DNA of 6,149 bases from Burkholderiaceae bacterium. Its GTDB lineage: Bacteria > Pseudomonadota > Gammaproteobacteria > Burkholderiales > Burkholderiaceae. Shown in pieces: positions 1 to 5,932 of this stretch (the first letter of the stretch is position 1; each line of letters begins with the position of its first letter). Below the pieces are notes generated by a model. That model saw only the letters and a program-made list of their open reading frames with translations. It did no database searches and was not told the DNA's origin. Made by a program: the position numbers and the translations under genes. Location: contig JALREG010000433.1 of assembly GCA_023253905.1 (NCBI GenBank), forward strand, positions 1 to 6,149, read 5' to 3'.

Positions 1-1107
1 AATACCGCGGGCGTGGTCCGTGCGGTCATCCAGCACAACCTGCTGCATGAAGGGCCGCAGCGCATGTGGTACACCGGGCCCATGTTCCGGCATGAACGGC
101 CGCAGAAGGGGCGCTACCGGCAGTTCCATCAGGTGGGTGCCGAAGCCCTTGGTCTGCCCGGACCCGATGCCGACGCTGAAATGATTCTGCTCTGCCAGCG
201 TCTCTGGGATGATCTCGATCTGGTGGGCATCTCTCTGGAACTGAACTCGCTGGGTCAGCCCGAAGAGCGACGCGCGCATCGTGATGCGCTGATCGCCCAC
301 TTTGAAGCTCACCACGATCTGCTCGACGACGATGCGCGGCGCCGTCTGCATGCAAACCCGCTACGCATTCTTGATTCGAAAAACCCGGCGATGCAGGGCA
401 TGATCGAAGCGGCGCCCAAGCTGATGGACCACCTGGGCGAGGCCTCGCGCCAGCATTTCGACAAGCTCCGGCGTCTGCTCGATTCGCAGAATATTCCGCA
501 TCGCGTGAATCCTCGACTGGTGCGCGGGCTCGACTACTACAACCTCACGGTGTTCGAGTGGGTGGCCCCCATCGGTGGCAGTCTGCTCACCGTTTGCGGC
601 GGCGGGCGCTACGATCCGCTGGTCGGTATGCTGGGGGGCAAGCCCGCCCCCGGCATCGGTTTCGCGCTCGGGGTCGAGCGCATTCTCGAACTGATGCGCG
701 AACAGTCGGTAGAGACCGAGACGGGGCAATGCGACATTTATGTTGTCCACTCGGGCGAAGAAACCCTTGCCGCGGCACTGCATACCGCCGAGCGGCTGCG
801 CGACGCCGGCATCGATGTCCTGATGCACGCGGGCGGTGGCAGCTTCAAGTCGCAATTCCGGCGCGCCGATGCGAGTGGCGCACAATTCGCGGTGGTGCTG
901 GGTCCCGATGAACTCGCGCGGGGTGAGGCCGGGCTCAAGTGGTTGCGTGACGAGGGTGCGGCCACGGGATCGGGACGTCAGCAGTCGGTTCCGCTGGAAA
1001 CGCTTCCCGACAGCGTCATTGATGCGCTACTGACCGATGCCGATGACGACTTCGATTTTGACGAACCCGATCGTCAGGACGATCCTGATGATCGACAGAT
1101 TCACTGA
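1..1107 (+). CDS. hisS: Histidyl-tRNA synthetase (class II), 5' partial
   Basis: This cytoplasmic enzyme charges tRNA-His with histidine using ATP. The frame is already open at base 1 (N-T-A-G-V-V-R), so the true start lies upstream. By recalled alignment to the E. coli enzyme, about 80 N-terminal residues with motif 1 are missing; a GTG at 13 is not the real start. Class II motif 2 (GPMFRHERP, continuing to GRYRQFHQ) begins at base 76. The histidine-specific motif RGLDYY is at 523-540 and its partner GGRYD at 601-615. Motif 3 ([10 protein letters not shown]) is at 652-681. The anticodon-binding domain follows from about 730 (CDIYVV onward). All catalytic motifs visible here are intact. The protein ends in about 24 unusually acidic residues (1033-1104), beyond the normal end of the E. 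coli protein. The stop is 18 bases before yfgM, which suggests cotranscription. Identity is very secure. Confidence 0.98.
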   Translation, partial: NTAGVVRAVIQHNLLHEGPQRMWYTGPMFRHERPQKGRYRQFHQVGAEALGLPGPDADAEMILLCQRLWDDLDLVGISLELNSLGQPEERRAHRDALIAHFEAHHDLLDDDARRRLHANPLRILDSKNPAMQGMIEAAPKLMDHLGEASRQHFDKLRRLLDSQNIPHRVNPRLVRGLDYYNLTVFEWVAPIGGSLLTVCGGGRYDPLVGMLGGKPAPGIGFALGVERILELMREQSVETETGQCDIYVVHSGEETLAAALHTAERLRDAGIDVLMHAGGGSFKSQFRRADASGAQFAVVLGPDELARGEAGLKWLRDEGAATGSGRQQSVPLETLPDSVIDALLTDADDDFDFDEPDRQDDPDDRQIH

Positions 1108-1111
1108 GCGC

Positions 1112-1117
1112 AGGAAG
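1112..1117 (+). promoter_or_regulatory. Ribosome binding site of yfgM
   Basis: AGGAAG ends 8 bases before the ATG at 1126. It supports that start and lies in the 18-base gap after the hisS stop. Confidence 0.75.
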
Positions 1118-1125
1118 TTTCACTG

Positions 1126-1764
1126 ATGGCGTACAACCTCGAAGAACAGGAACAGCTTGAAAGCCTCAAGGCCTTCTGGAAGAAGTACGGCAATGCGCTG
1201 ATGACCGCGCTCACTGTCGTGCTGCTTGCTGTGGCGGGCTGGCGTGGCTGGGGTTGGTATCAGCAGCAGCAGGCCGCCGAGGCGTCGCTCGCCTGGGACG
1301 GACTGAGGAAAGCGGTAGCAGCCAAGGACGTGGCCAAGGTCCGCGAAACGGCGGGAACGCTCTTTGAACGTTACTCGTCCACTGCTTACGGCCAGATGGC
1401 TGCGCTGCTCGCAGCTCGCGCCTATGTCGAGGCCGGCGACACCAAATCGGCCCGAGTACCGCTTCAATGGGCGATTGATCACGCCAAAGACGAAGAATTC
1501 CGTCATGTCGCACGGGTGCGGCTGGCGGGCCTCATGATCGACGACAAGGCTTATGACCAGGCTCTGTCTCTGCTTTCTGCCAAAGCGCCTGATCGCTATC
1601 AGGCGCTCTATGACGATCGTCGCGGTGATCTGCTTGTCGCTCAGGACAAACCCGCAGAGGCGCGTGCGGCCTATCGCCAGGCGCTTGATCGGCTGGGTCC
1701 TTCAAGTCCGATGCGCGGTCTGGTGCAGTTGAAGCTTGATGCGCTTGGCCCCGCGGAGGGTTAA
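1126..1764 (+). CDS. yfgM: YfgM family protein: membrane-anchored TPR-like accessory of the Sec translocon
   Basis: The 212-residue length is close to the roughly 206 of E. coli YfgM. Residues 1-22 are polar and charged (AYNLEEQEQLESLKAFWKK), the family's typical start, and should be cytoplasmic. Residues about 24-44 form one hydrophobic membrane segment rich in Leu, Val and Trp. The remainder is a helical, alanine-rich periplasmic domain resembling tetratricopeptide repeats, with helix pairs such as AYVEAGDTKSARVPLQWAI and KPAEARAAYRQALDRL. In E. coli, YfgM associates with SecYEG and the chaperone PpiD and helps hand exported proteins to periplasmic chaperones; that role is inferred here from family and gene order. 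The ATG is supported by a good ribosome binding site. The stop is 4 bases before the preferred bamB start, and YfgM-BamB adjacency is widely conserved. Nothing in the gene looks damaged. Confidence 0.93.
   Translation: MAYNLEEQEQLESLKAFWKKYGNALMTALTVVLLAVAGWRGWGWYQQQQAAEASLAWDGLRKAVAAKDVAKVRETAGTLFERYSSTAYGQMAALLAARAYVEAGDTKSARVPLQWAIDHAKDEEFRHVARVRLAGLMIDDKAYDQALSLLSAKAPDRYQALYDDRRGDLLVAQDKPAEARAAYRQALDRLGPSSPMRGLVQLKLDALGPAEG
1755..1760 (+). promoter_or_regulatory. Ribosome binding site that sets the bamB start
   Basis: GGAGGG lies inside the last codons of yfgM, 8 bases before the ATG at 1769. A second purine-rich stretch, AAGGGA at 1763-1768, is 6 bases before another in-frame ATG at 1775. 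Both favour 1769 or 1775 over the TTG at 1736, which lies inside yfgM. Confidence 0.7.
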
Positions 1765-1768
1765 GGGA

Positions 1769-2953
1769 ATGCCCATGCAACCACGCCACCCGGCTCATGT
1801 TGTCGCCCAGTTTCCCGCGGTGATCGGCCGGCGTTCGCTGCTGACCGCCGCGATGTTCGCGGCCGCGCCGCTTTCGGGTTGTGGAGGCCTTGCGATCTTC
1901 ACGTCGGGCCGGGCAAAAATCCCCGATCTGCCGCCGGTTGAGGGCGGCGGATCGATTCGTCAGGTCTGGGATGCGTCGTTTGCGGGCGCCCCTGGCTTTC
2001 AACCGGCGCTCGCCGGCGGTAAGGCGTGGGTGGCCACGCCCTCGGGTTCGGTGGCAAGGCTCGACCCAAAAACGGGCGGCGCCGACTGGCGGGTGGATGT
2101 CGGGCGGGCGTTGGTCGGTGGTATCGGAACCGATGGGCAAATCGGTGTGGTTGCCGCGCGTGATGGCGCATTGATCGCGTTGGGTCCCGATGGCAAACAG
2201 CGCTGGGCGGCCGCGGTGGGTGCGGAAGTCGTCACGATTCCGGCAGTCGGCCACGGTATCGTTGTCGTACGTGGCAGCGACAATCGGGTCACAGCGTTTG
2301 ATGCTGGCAACGGCGGACGCCGCTGGAGCTTTCAGCGACAGGCACCGTCGCTGGTGCTTCGCCAGACCGGCGGGCTCGCGATGGACGCCGCGCAGGTCTA
2401 TGTCGGTTTACCGGGCGGACGAATGCTGGCGGTGGCTACCGATTCGGGCGCGCAGCGCTGGGAGGCGGCGGTCTCTGTTCCTCGCGGATCCAACGAAATC
2501 GAACGGATCGCTGACGTGGCGGGCATGCCGGTTCTGGCGGGTAACGATCTCTGCGCGGCGGCCTTCCAGGGGCGGGTTGCCTGCCTCGATATCGGAACGG
2601 GGAGGACGCTGTGGTCGCGTGACATGGTGAGCGCCGCTGGTGTTGCGGTCGACGAACGAGCGCTCGCGGTGTGTGACGACAAGGGTCATGTGCACCTTTT
2701 TTCGCGAAGCGGTTCCAGTTTCTGGCGACAGGAAAAGCTCGCTGGTCGCGGGCTATCAGCCCCATTGCTCGCGCCCGCTCATGTGCTGGTGGGTGACAGC
2801 CAGGGCGTGGTTCACCTGCTTCGCCGCGACGACGGAGCACTACTCGCCCGAATCGACCTTGGTCGGCCGCTATCGGGCGCCGCGATCCGCTTCGAGTCCA
2901 TCGCACTGGTGCAGACCATGGGCGGCGCTCTTCACGCGATCGCCTTCGAGTAG
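1769..2953 (+). CDS. bamB: Outer membrane protein assembly factor BamB (lipoprotein)
   Basis: BamB is the lipoprotein beta-propeller of the BAM complex, which folds beta-barrel proteins into the outer membrane; it binds BamA from the periplasmic side. From ATG 1769 the protein is 394 residues (E. coli about 392). The signal peptide contains RRSLL (residues 21-25), a hydrophobic stretch and a lipobox LSGC ending at Cys38. Blade-type repeats of the PQQ-like family follow, each with an Asp/Gly turn and a closing Trp: [10 protein letters not shown] (about residue 97), GPDGKQRW (about 139), DAGNGGRRW (about 178), TDSGAQRW (about 225) and [10 protein letters not shown] (273-282). [10 protein letters not shown] from residue 243 matches the conserved BamB segment (EIDRLSDV in E. 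coli). Alternative starts are ATG 1775 and GTG 1820; the latter would give a 20-residue signal peptide but has no ribosome binding site. The long stretch before the Arg pair is unusual for a Sec lipoprotein. Confidence 0.95.
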   Translation: MPMQPRHPAHVVAQFPAVIGRRSLLTAAMFAAAPLSGCGGLAIFTSGRAKIPDLPPVEGGGSIRQVWDASFAGAPGFQPALAGGKAWVATPSGSVARLDPKTGGADWRVDVGRALVGGIGTDGQIGVVAARDGALIALGPDGKQRWAAAVGAEVVTIPAVGHGIVVVRGSDNRVTAFDAGNGGRRWSFQRQAPSLVLRQTGGLAMDAAQVYVGLPGGRMLAVATDSGAQRWEAAVSVPRGSNEIERIADVAGMPVLAGNDLCAAAFQGRVACLDIGTGRTLWSRDMVSAAGVAVDERALAVCDDKGHVHLFSRSGSSFWRQEKLAGRGLSAPLLAPAHVLVGDSQGVVHLLRRDDGALLARIDLGRPLSGAAIRFESIALVQTMGGALHAIAFE

Positions 2954-2955
2954 CC

Positions 2956-4398
2956 GTGGCGCGGCTTCCGGTTATTGCTCTGGTCGGCCGGCCCAACGTA
3001 GGCAAGTCCACCCTGTTCAATCGGTTCACGCGTTCGCGCGCCGCTCTGGTCGCTGATGTTCCGGGGCTTACACGTGATCGGCAATACGGTCGCGGCCGGG
3101 TTGGTGAGCGCGAATTCATCGTGATCGACAGTGGCGGCTTTGAGCCCGTTGCCCGCGAAGGGATCGCAGTCGAGATGGCGCGCCAGACACGCCAGGCGGT
3201 CCTTGAAGCGGACGGTGTGATTTTTCTGGTCGACGGGCGCGAGGGTTTGACGCCGCACGACCTGCAGATTGGCGTCGAGTTACGTCGTACCGCCCACAAC
3301 GTGCTGATAGCGGTCAACAAGACCGAGGGCATGCGTCGCGAAATCGTCGCTGCCGAATTCCACGAGTTGGGACTAGGCACTCCCCTGGCGGTATCGGCCT
3401 CGCATGGCGACGGCATTTCGGATCTGGTCGATGAAGCGCTCGCTGCATTTGACGCTGCGGTCGCTGCCCGTTCTACACCGCAAACCGACTCCACGGGCGC
3501 CGGCGAGGTGGGTGAGAGCAATACCGATATCGACGCTGATTTTGAAGCCGATCCCGAGGCTGACGAAGAGGCTACCGAGCCCCCAATGGTTCATACCGTT
3601 CGTGTCGCGGTGGTCGGGCGGCCTAATGTCGGCAAGTCAACCCTGATCAATACCCTGCTGGGCGAGGAGCGGCTGATCGCCTTTGATCAGCCCGGTACGA
3701 CGCGCGACGCGGTGGCCATTGATTTCGAGCGAGGCGGGCGGCCCTACACCCTGGTTGATACGGCAGGGCTGCGGCGCCGGGGACGGGTGGACGACATGGT
3801 CGAGAAGTTCTCGGCGGTGAAGACGCTTCAGGCGATTGAAGACGCCAACGTCTGCATTCTGCTGCTGGATGCCACGGATCCAGTATCGGATCAAGATTCG
3901 GTGATTGCGGGGCATGTGCTCGAGGCGGGCAGGGCTCTCGTGATCGCCGTCAACAAGTGGGATGCTGCCTCGCCCGCGCAGCGCGACCGGCTCAAGATCG
4001 AACTCGACCGGCGCATGCATTTCCTGAGTTTTGCGAAACTTCATTTCATTTCGGCACTCAAGGGCGCCGGGGTCGGAGCCGTCATGCGCTCGGTCGATGC
4101 CGCGCACGCTGCGGCCTACGCGCGCCTGTCCACGCCGCGTCTCACGCGGGTGCTCCGCGATGCGGTCGAACAGCAGGCGCCGCCGCGTCGCGGCCCGATC
4201 CGCCCCAAGCTTCGTTACGCACACCAGGGCGGGCAAAACCCCCCTATTGTGGTCATACACGGTACGTCGCTAGACCGCATCCCTGACACCTACCGGCGCT
4301 ACCTCGAATCCACCGTTCGTTCCGCATTCGGTCTTCAGGGAACCCCGCTTCGGATCGAGTTCAGGACCGGTGCGAATCCTTACGCGCAGCGGGGCTGA
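2956..4398 (+). CDS. der: Ribosome assembly GTPase Der (EngA), two G domains
   Basis: Der is an essential GTPase that helps mature the 50S ribosomal subunit. The length, 480 residues, is typical. First G domain: Walker [10 protein letters not shown] at residues 11-19, LTRD near 38-41, DSGG at 58-61 (DTGG in E. coli) and NKTEG at 121-125 (NKTDG in E. coli). An acidic linker covers about residues 175-212. Second G domain: GRPNVGKST at 221-229, PGTTRD, DTAG at 268-271, NKWD at 333-336 and the SALKGAG motif. The C-terminal KH-like RNA-binding domain runs from about 390 to 480 and ends in the family signature ENPYA-like GANPYA. The start is GTG, two bases after the bamB stop, with no strong ribosome binding site, so translation is probably coupled to bamB. 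No earlier in-frame start fits, and the first residues ([13 protein letters not shown]) align with the usual Der N-terminus. The protein looks fully functional. Confidence 0.98.
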   Translation: MARLPVIALVGRPNVGKSTLFNRFTRSRAALVADVPGLTRDRQYGRGRVGEREFIVIDSGGFEPVAREGIAVEMARQTRQAVLEADGVIFLVDGREGLTPHDLQIGVELRRTAHNVLIAVNKTEGMRREIVAAEFHELGLGTPLAVSASHGDGISDLVDEALAAFDAAVAARSTPQTDSTGAGEVGESNTDIDADFEADPEADEEATEPPMVHTVRVAVVGRPNVGKSTLINTLLGEERLIAFDQPGTTRDAVAIDFERGGRPYTLVDTAGLRRRGRVDDMVEKFSAVKTLQAIEDANVCILLLDATDPVSDQDSVIAGHVLEAGRALVIAVNKWDAASPAQRDRLKIELDRRMHFLSFAKLHFISALKGAGVGAVMRSVDAAHAAAYARLSTPRLTRVLRDAVEQQAPPRRGPIRPKLRYAHQGGQNPPIVVIHGTSLDRIPDTYRRYLESTVRSAFGLQGTPLRIEFRTGANPYAQRG

Positions 4399-4411
4399 TC
4401 AGCCGCTTTTC
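4388..4411 (+). terminator. Possible weak Rho-independent terminator at the end of der
   Basis: AGCGG at 4388-4392 can pair with CCGCT at 4403-4407. Alternatively the perfect palindrome GGCTGATCAGCC (4393-4404) forms the core stem. TTTT at 4407-4410 follows. The structure overlaps the der stop codon (4396-4398). The T run is short, so termination may be partial or absent and read-through into hfq is possible. Confidence 0.35.
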
Positions 4412-4551
4412 TCAGGCTTTACCCCGGATGCCAGGCGCCTGAAATTGCGCTGCTGGGTCGGCGTAGTGGGCAGCGGGGCACGACCAGGCTTTTTCGGCTA
4501 CATTTCGGCAGGTACTCCCTCTTCCTTACTACAACTACAGGCCAAGCCATC
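4399..4551 (+). promoter_or_regulatory. der-hfq spacer, probable hfq leader and promoter region
   Basis: This 153-base spacer is the longest gene-free stretch in the window. It contains an inverted repeat TCAGGC (4412-4417) / GCCTGA (4437-4442), inside which CAGGCGCCTG (4432-4441) is itself palindromic. A direct repeat TTTCGGC occurs at 4492-4498 and 4503-4509, 11 bases apart. A 13-base uninterrupted pyrimidine run is at 4515-4527. The best -10-like element is TACATT at 4499-4504, but there is no matching -35 at normal spacing, so no promoter can be placed with confidence. The hfq ribosome binding site is weak: only AGG at 4539-4541. A promoter here is inferred from the size of the gap and from the separate hfq-hflX-hflK block. 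Confidence 0.35.
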
Positions 4552-4788
4552 ATGAGCAACAAAGGGCAACAGCTACAAGACCCGTTCCTCAATCTGCTCC
4601 GAAAGGAGCACGTACCGGTATCCATTTATCTGGTAAACGGCATCAAGTTGCAGGGGCAGATCGAGTCGTTCGATCAATACGTCGTGCTTCTGCGGAACAC
4701 CGTCACCCAGATGGTCTACAAGCACGCGATCTCCACCGTGGTGCCAGGGCGTGCGGTCAACTACTCTCACGAGAGCGCCGAAAACTGA
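4552..4788 (+). CDS. hfq: RNA chaperone Hfq
   Basis: Hfq forms a hexameric ring that binds small RNAs and mRNAs and helps them pair, affecting translation and mRNA decay. The 78-residue protein is nearly identical to E. coli Hfq over its Sm fold. Proximal-face residues are present: Gln9, Asp10, Phe40 and the YKH motif at 56-58. Distal-face residues Tyr26, Ile31, Lys32 and Leu33 are present. The Sm1 segment [14 protein letters not shown] and Sm2 segment [10 protein letters not shown] are intact. The rim patch is R17-K-E-H20 where E. coli has RRER, a form I recall from Burkholderiales relatives. The C-terminal tail after Pro65 is short and ends acidic (SHESAEN), unlike the long E. coli tail. 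The ATG start fits the family N-terminus although its ribosome binding site is weak. Family Hfq proteins often regulate their own mRNA; that is not shown here. Confidence 0.99.
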   Translation: MSNKGQQLQDPFLNLLRKEHVPVSIYLVNGIKLQGQIESFDQYVVLLRNTVTQMVYKHAISTVVPGRAVNYSHESAEN

Positions 4789-4808
4789 GTTCGACCTCGC
4801 CTGAGGCG

Positions 4809-5930
4809 GTGCGCTGCCTGCTGGTATCGGTTGCTCTGGGACGCGAGCGGCCGGATACCGGCGCCTTCGAGGAGCTCAACGCGCTCGCGGTGTCCGCAGG
4901 GTTTGACGTGGTCGATCGAATACAGGCCAGGCGCGACCGTGCAGACGCTGGACTTTTTGTGGGCGCAGGCAAGGCCGAAGAGATTGGCGCGCGCGTGAAA
5001 GAGGTGGGCGCAACGGTCGCGATCTTCAACCAGGAGCTCTCGCCGGTTCAGCAGCGAAACCTCAGCCGGCTGTGGGACTGCCCAGTACTCGATCGCACCG
5101 AGCTGATCCTCGATATCTTCGCGCGCCGGGCGCGCAGTCACGAAGGCAAACTCCAGGTGGAACTTGCGCGGCTCGAACATCTGTCGGCCCGCCTGGTTCG
5201 GGGTTGGACGCACCTGGAAAGACAGCGCGGCGGCATCGGTGTTCGCGGCGGGCCGGGTGAAACCCAGCTCGAACTCGACCGGCGCATGCTCGGCGTGCGG
5301 GTGAGACGGCTGCGCGAACAACTCGAGCAGCTACGGCGCCAGCGTCGCACTCGAAAGCGCGCGCGCGATCGTCGGCCGGCGTTTTCGATTTCGCTCGTGG
5401 GCTATACCAATGCCGGCAAGTCCACGCTGTTCAATGCGCTGACGGGTGCCCAGACGCTCGCCGCCGACCAGCTCTTTGCGACACTCGACACCCTGACCCG
5501 TCGATTGCAGTGGTCCCCCGGCGTCCATCTTGTCATCTCCGACACCGTGGGATTTGTCCGCAATCTGCCGCACCAACTGGTGGAGGCCTTCACGGCCACC
5601 CTGGAGGAAACCGCCGATGCAGATCTGCTCCTGCATGTGGTGGACTCCTCTGCACCCGACCGAGATGAGCAGATTGAAGCGGTTGATCGGGTGTTGCGCG
5701 AAATCGGTGCGGACACCGTGCCGCAACTGCTTGTCTACAACAAGATTGACGCAAGCGGGCGTGCCCCCGGCGCGTCGCCGTACCCCTGTGGTAGCATCCC
5801 TGAGGTTGCGGTAAGCGCGCTGACGGGCGCCGGATTGTCCGATCTTCGGCAACTCATCATGACGCACCATCAGTCCTGGCTCGACCGGGCCGCCGGCCGC
5901 CAGGCGGCCACGGAAAACCCCTCCCATTGA
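4809..5930 (+). CDS. hflX: Ribosome-associated GTPase HflX
   Basis: HflX is a GTPase that binds the 50S subunit and splits stalled or idle ribosomes, for example after heat stress. The N-terminal HflX domain covers about residues 1-140 (VGAGKAEEI, FNQELSPVQQRNL, DRTELILDIFARRA). The family glycine-rich loop starts at Gly141 (GGIGVRGGPGETQLELDRR). A basic, probably coiled-coil stretch follows (about 160-190, rich in Arg, Leu and Gln). G domain: GYTNAGKST at 198-206, DTVGF at 245-249, NKID at 311-314, and VSALTGAG as the last motif. At 373 residues it is clearly shorter than E. coli HflX (about 426) and stops soon after the G domain. The GTG start is 20 bases after hfq; GAGG at 4803-4806 is too close (2 bases) to be an ideal ribosome binding site. 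The frame stays open upstream, where a CTG at 4785 overlaps the hfq stop, so the exact start is uncertain. Coupling to hfq translation is plausible. Confidence 0.96.
   Translation: MRCLLVSVALGRERPDTGAFEELNALAVSAGFDVVDRIQARRDRADAGLFVGAGKAEEIGARVKEVGATVAIFNQELSPVQQRNLSRLWDCPVLDRTELILDIFARRARSHEGKLQVELARLEHLSARLVRGWTHLERQRGGIGVRGGPGETQLELDRRMLGVRVRRLREQLEQLRRQRRTRKRARDRRPAFSISLVGYTNAGKSTLFNALTGAQTLAADQLFATLDTLTRRLQWSPGVHLVISDTVGFVRNLPHQLVEAFTATLEETADADLLLHVVDSSAPDRDEQIEAVDRVLREIGADTVPQLLVYNKIDASGRAPGASPYPCGSIPEVAVSALTGAGLSDLRQLIMTHHQSWLDRAAGRQAATENPSH
5895..5909 (+). repeat. Strong GC hairpin at the 3' end of hflX
   Basis: GGCCGCC and GGCGGCC form a perfect inverted repeat around a single A at 5902. 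A real RNA hairpin would have six GC pairs and a CAG loop. It lies within codons for Ala, Gly, Arg, Gln and Ala near the hflX C-terminus, ending 23 bases before the hflK ATG. No T run follows, so it is not a terminator. It could influence hflK translation or mRNA stability, or be a by-product of GC-rich coding. Confidence 0.4.
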
Positions 5931-5932
5931 TC

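Noticed and set aside
13..15. GTG at 13 as the hisS start
   Set aside because: The frame is open to base 1 with conserved HisRS sequence before it, and the N-terminal motif 1 would be missing.
1532..2254. 240-codon open frame on the minus strand across yfgM and bamB
   Set aside because: It is a shadow of real genes, with low-complexity Arg/His/Asp-rich translation and no family resemblance.
2436..3521. 361-codon open frame on the minus strand across bamB and der
   Set aside because: It is antisense to two clearly conserved genes, has an Arg/Ser/Pro-rich composition typical of GC-rich shadow frames, and shows no recognisable motif.
4477..4497. Sigma-54-like promoter before hfq (GGCACG followed by GCTTTTT)
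   Set aside because: The GG to GC spacing is 9 bases, not 10, and the -12 element does not match TTGC, so the resemblance is probably chance.
4370..4555. 61-codon plus-strand frame spanning the der-hfq spacer
   Set aside because: It starts inside the der coding end, has no ribosome binding site, overlaps the hfq start and resembles nothing I know.
4767..5321. 184-codon minus-strand frame over hflX
   Set aside because: It is antisense to conserved HflX sequence and its product has no recognisable domain.
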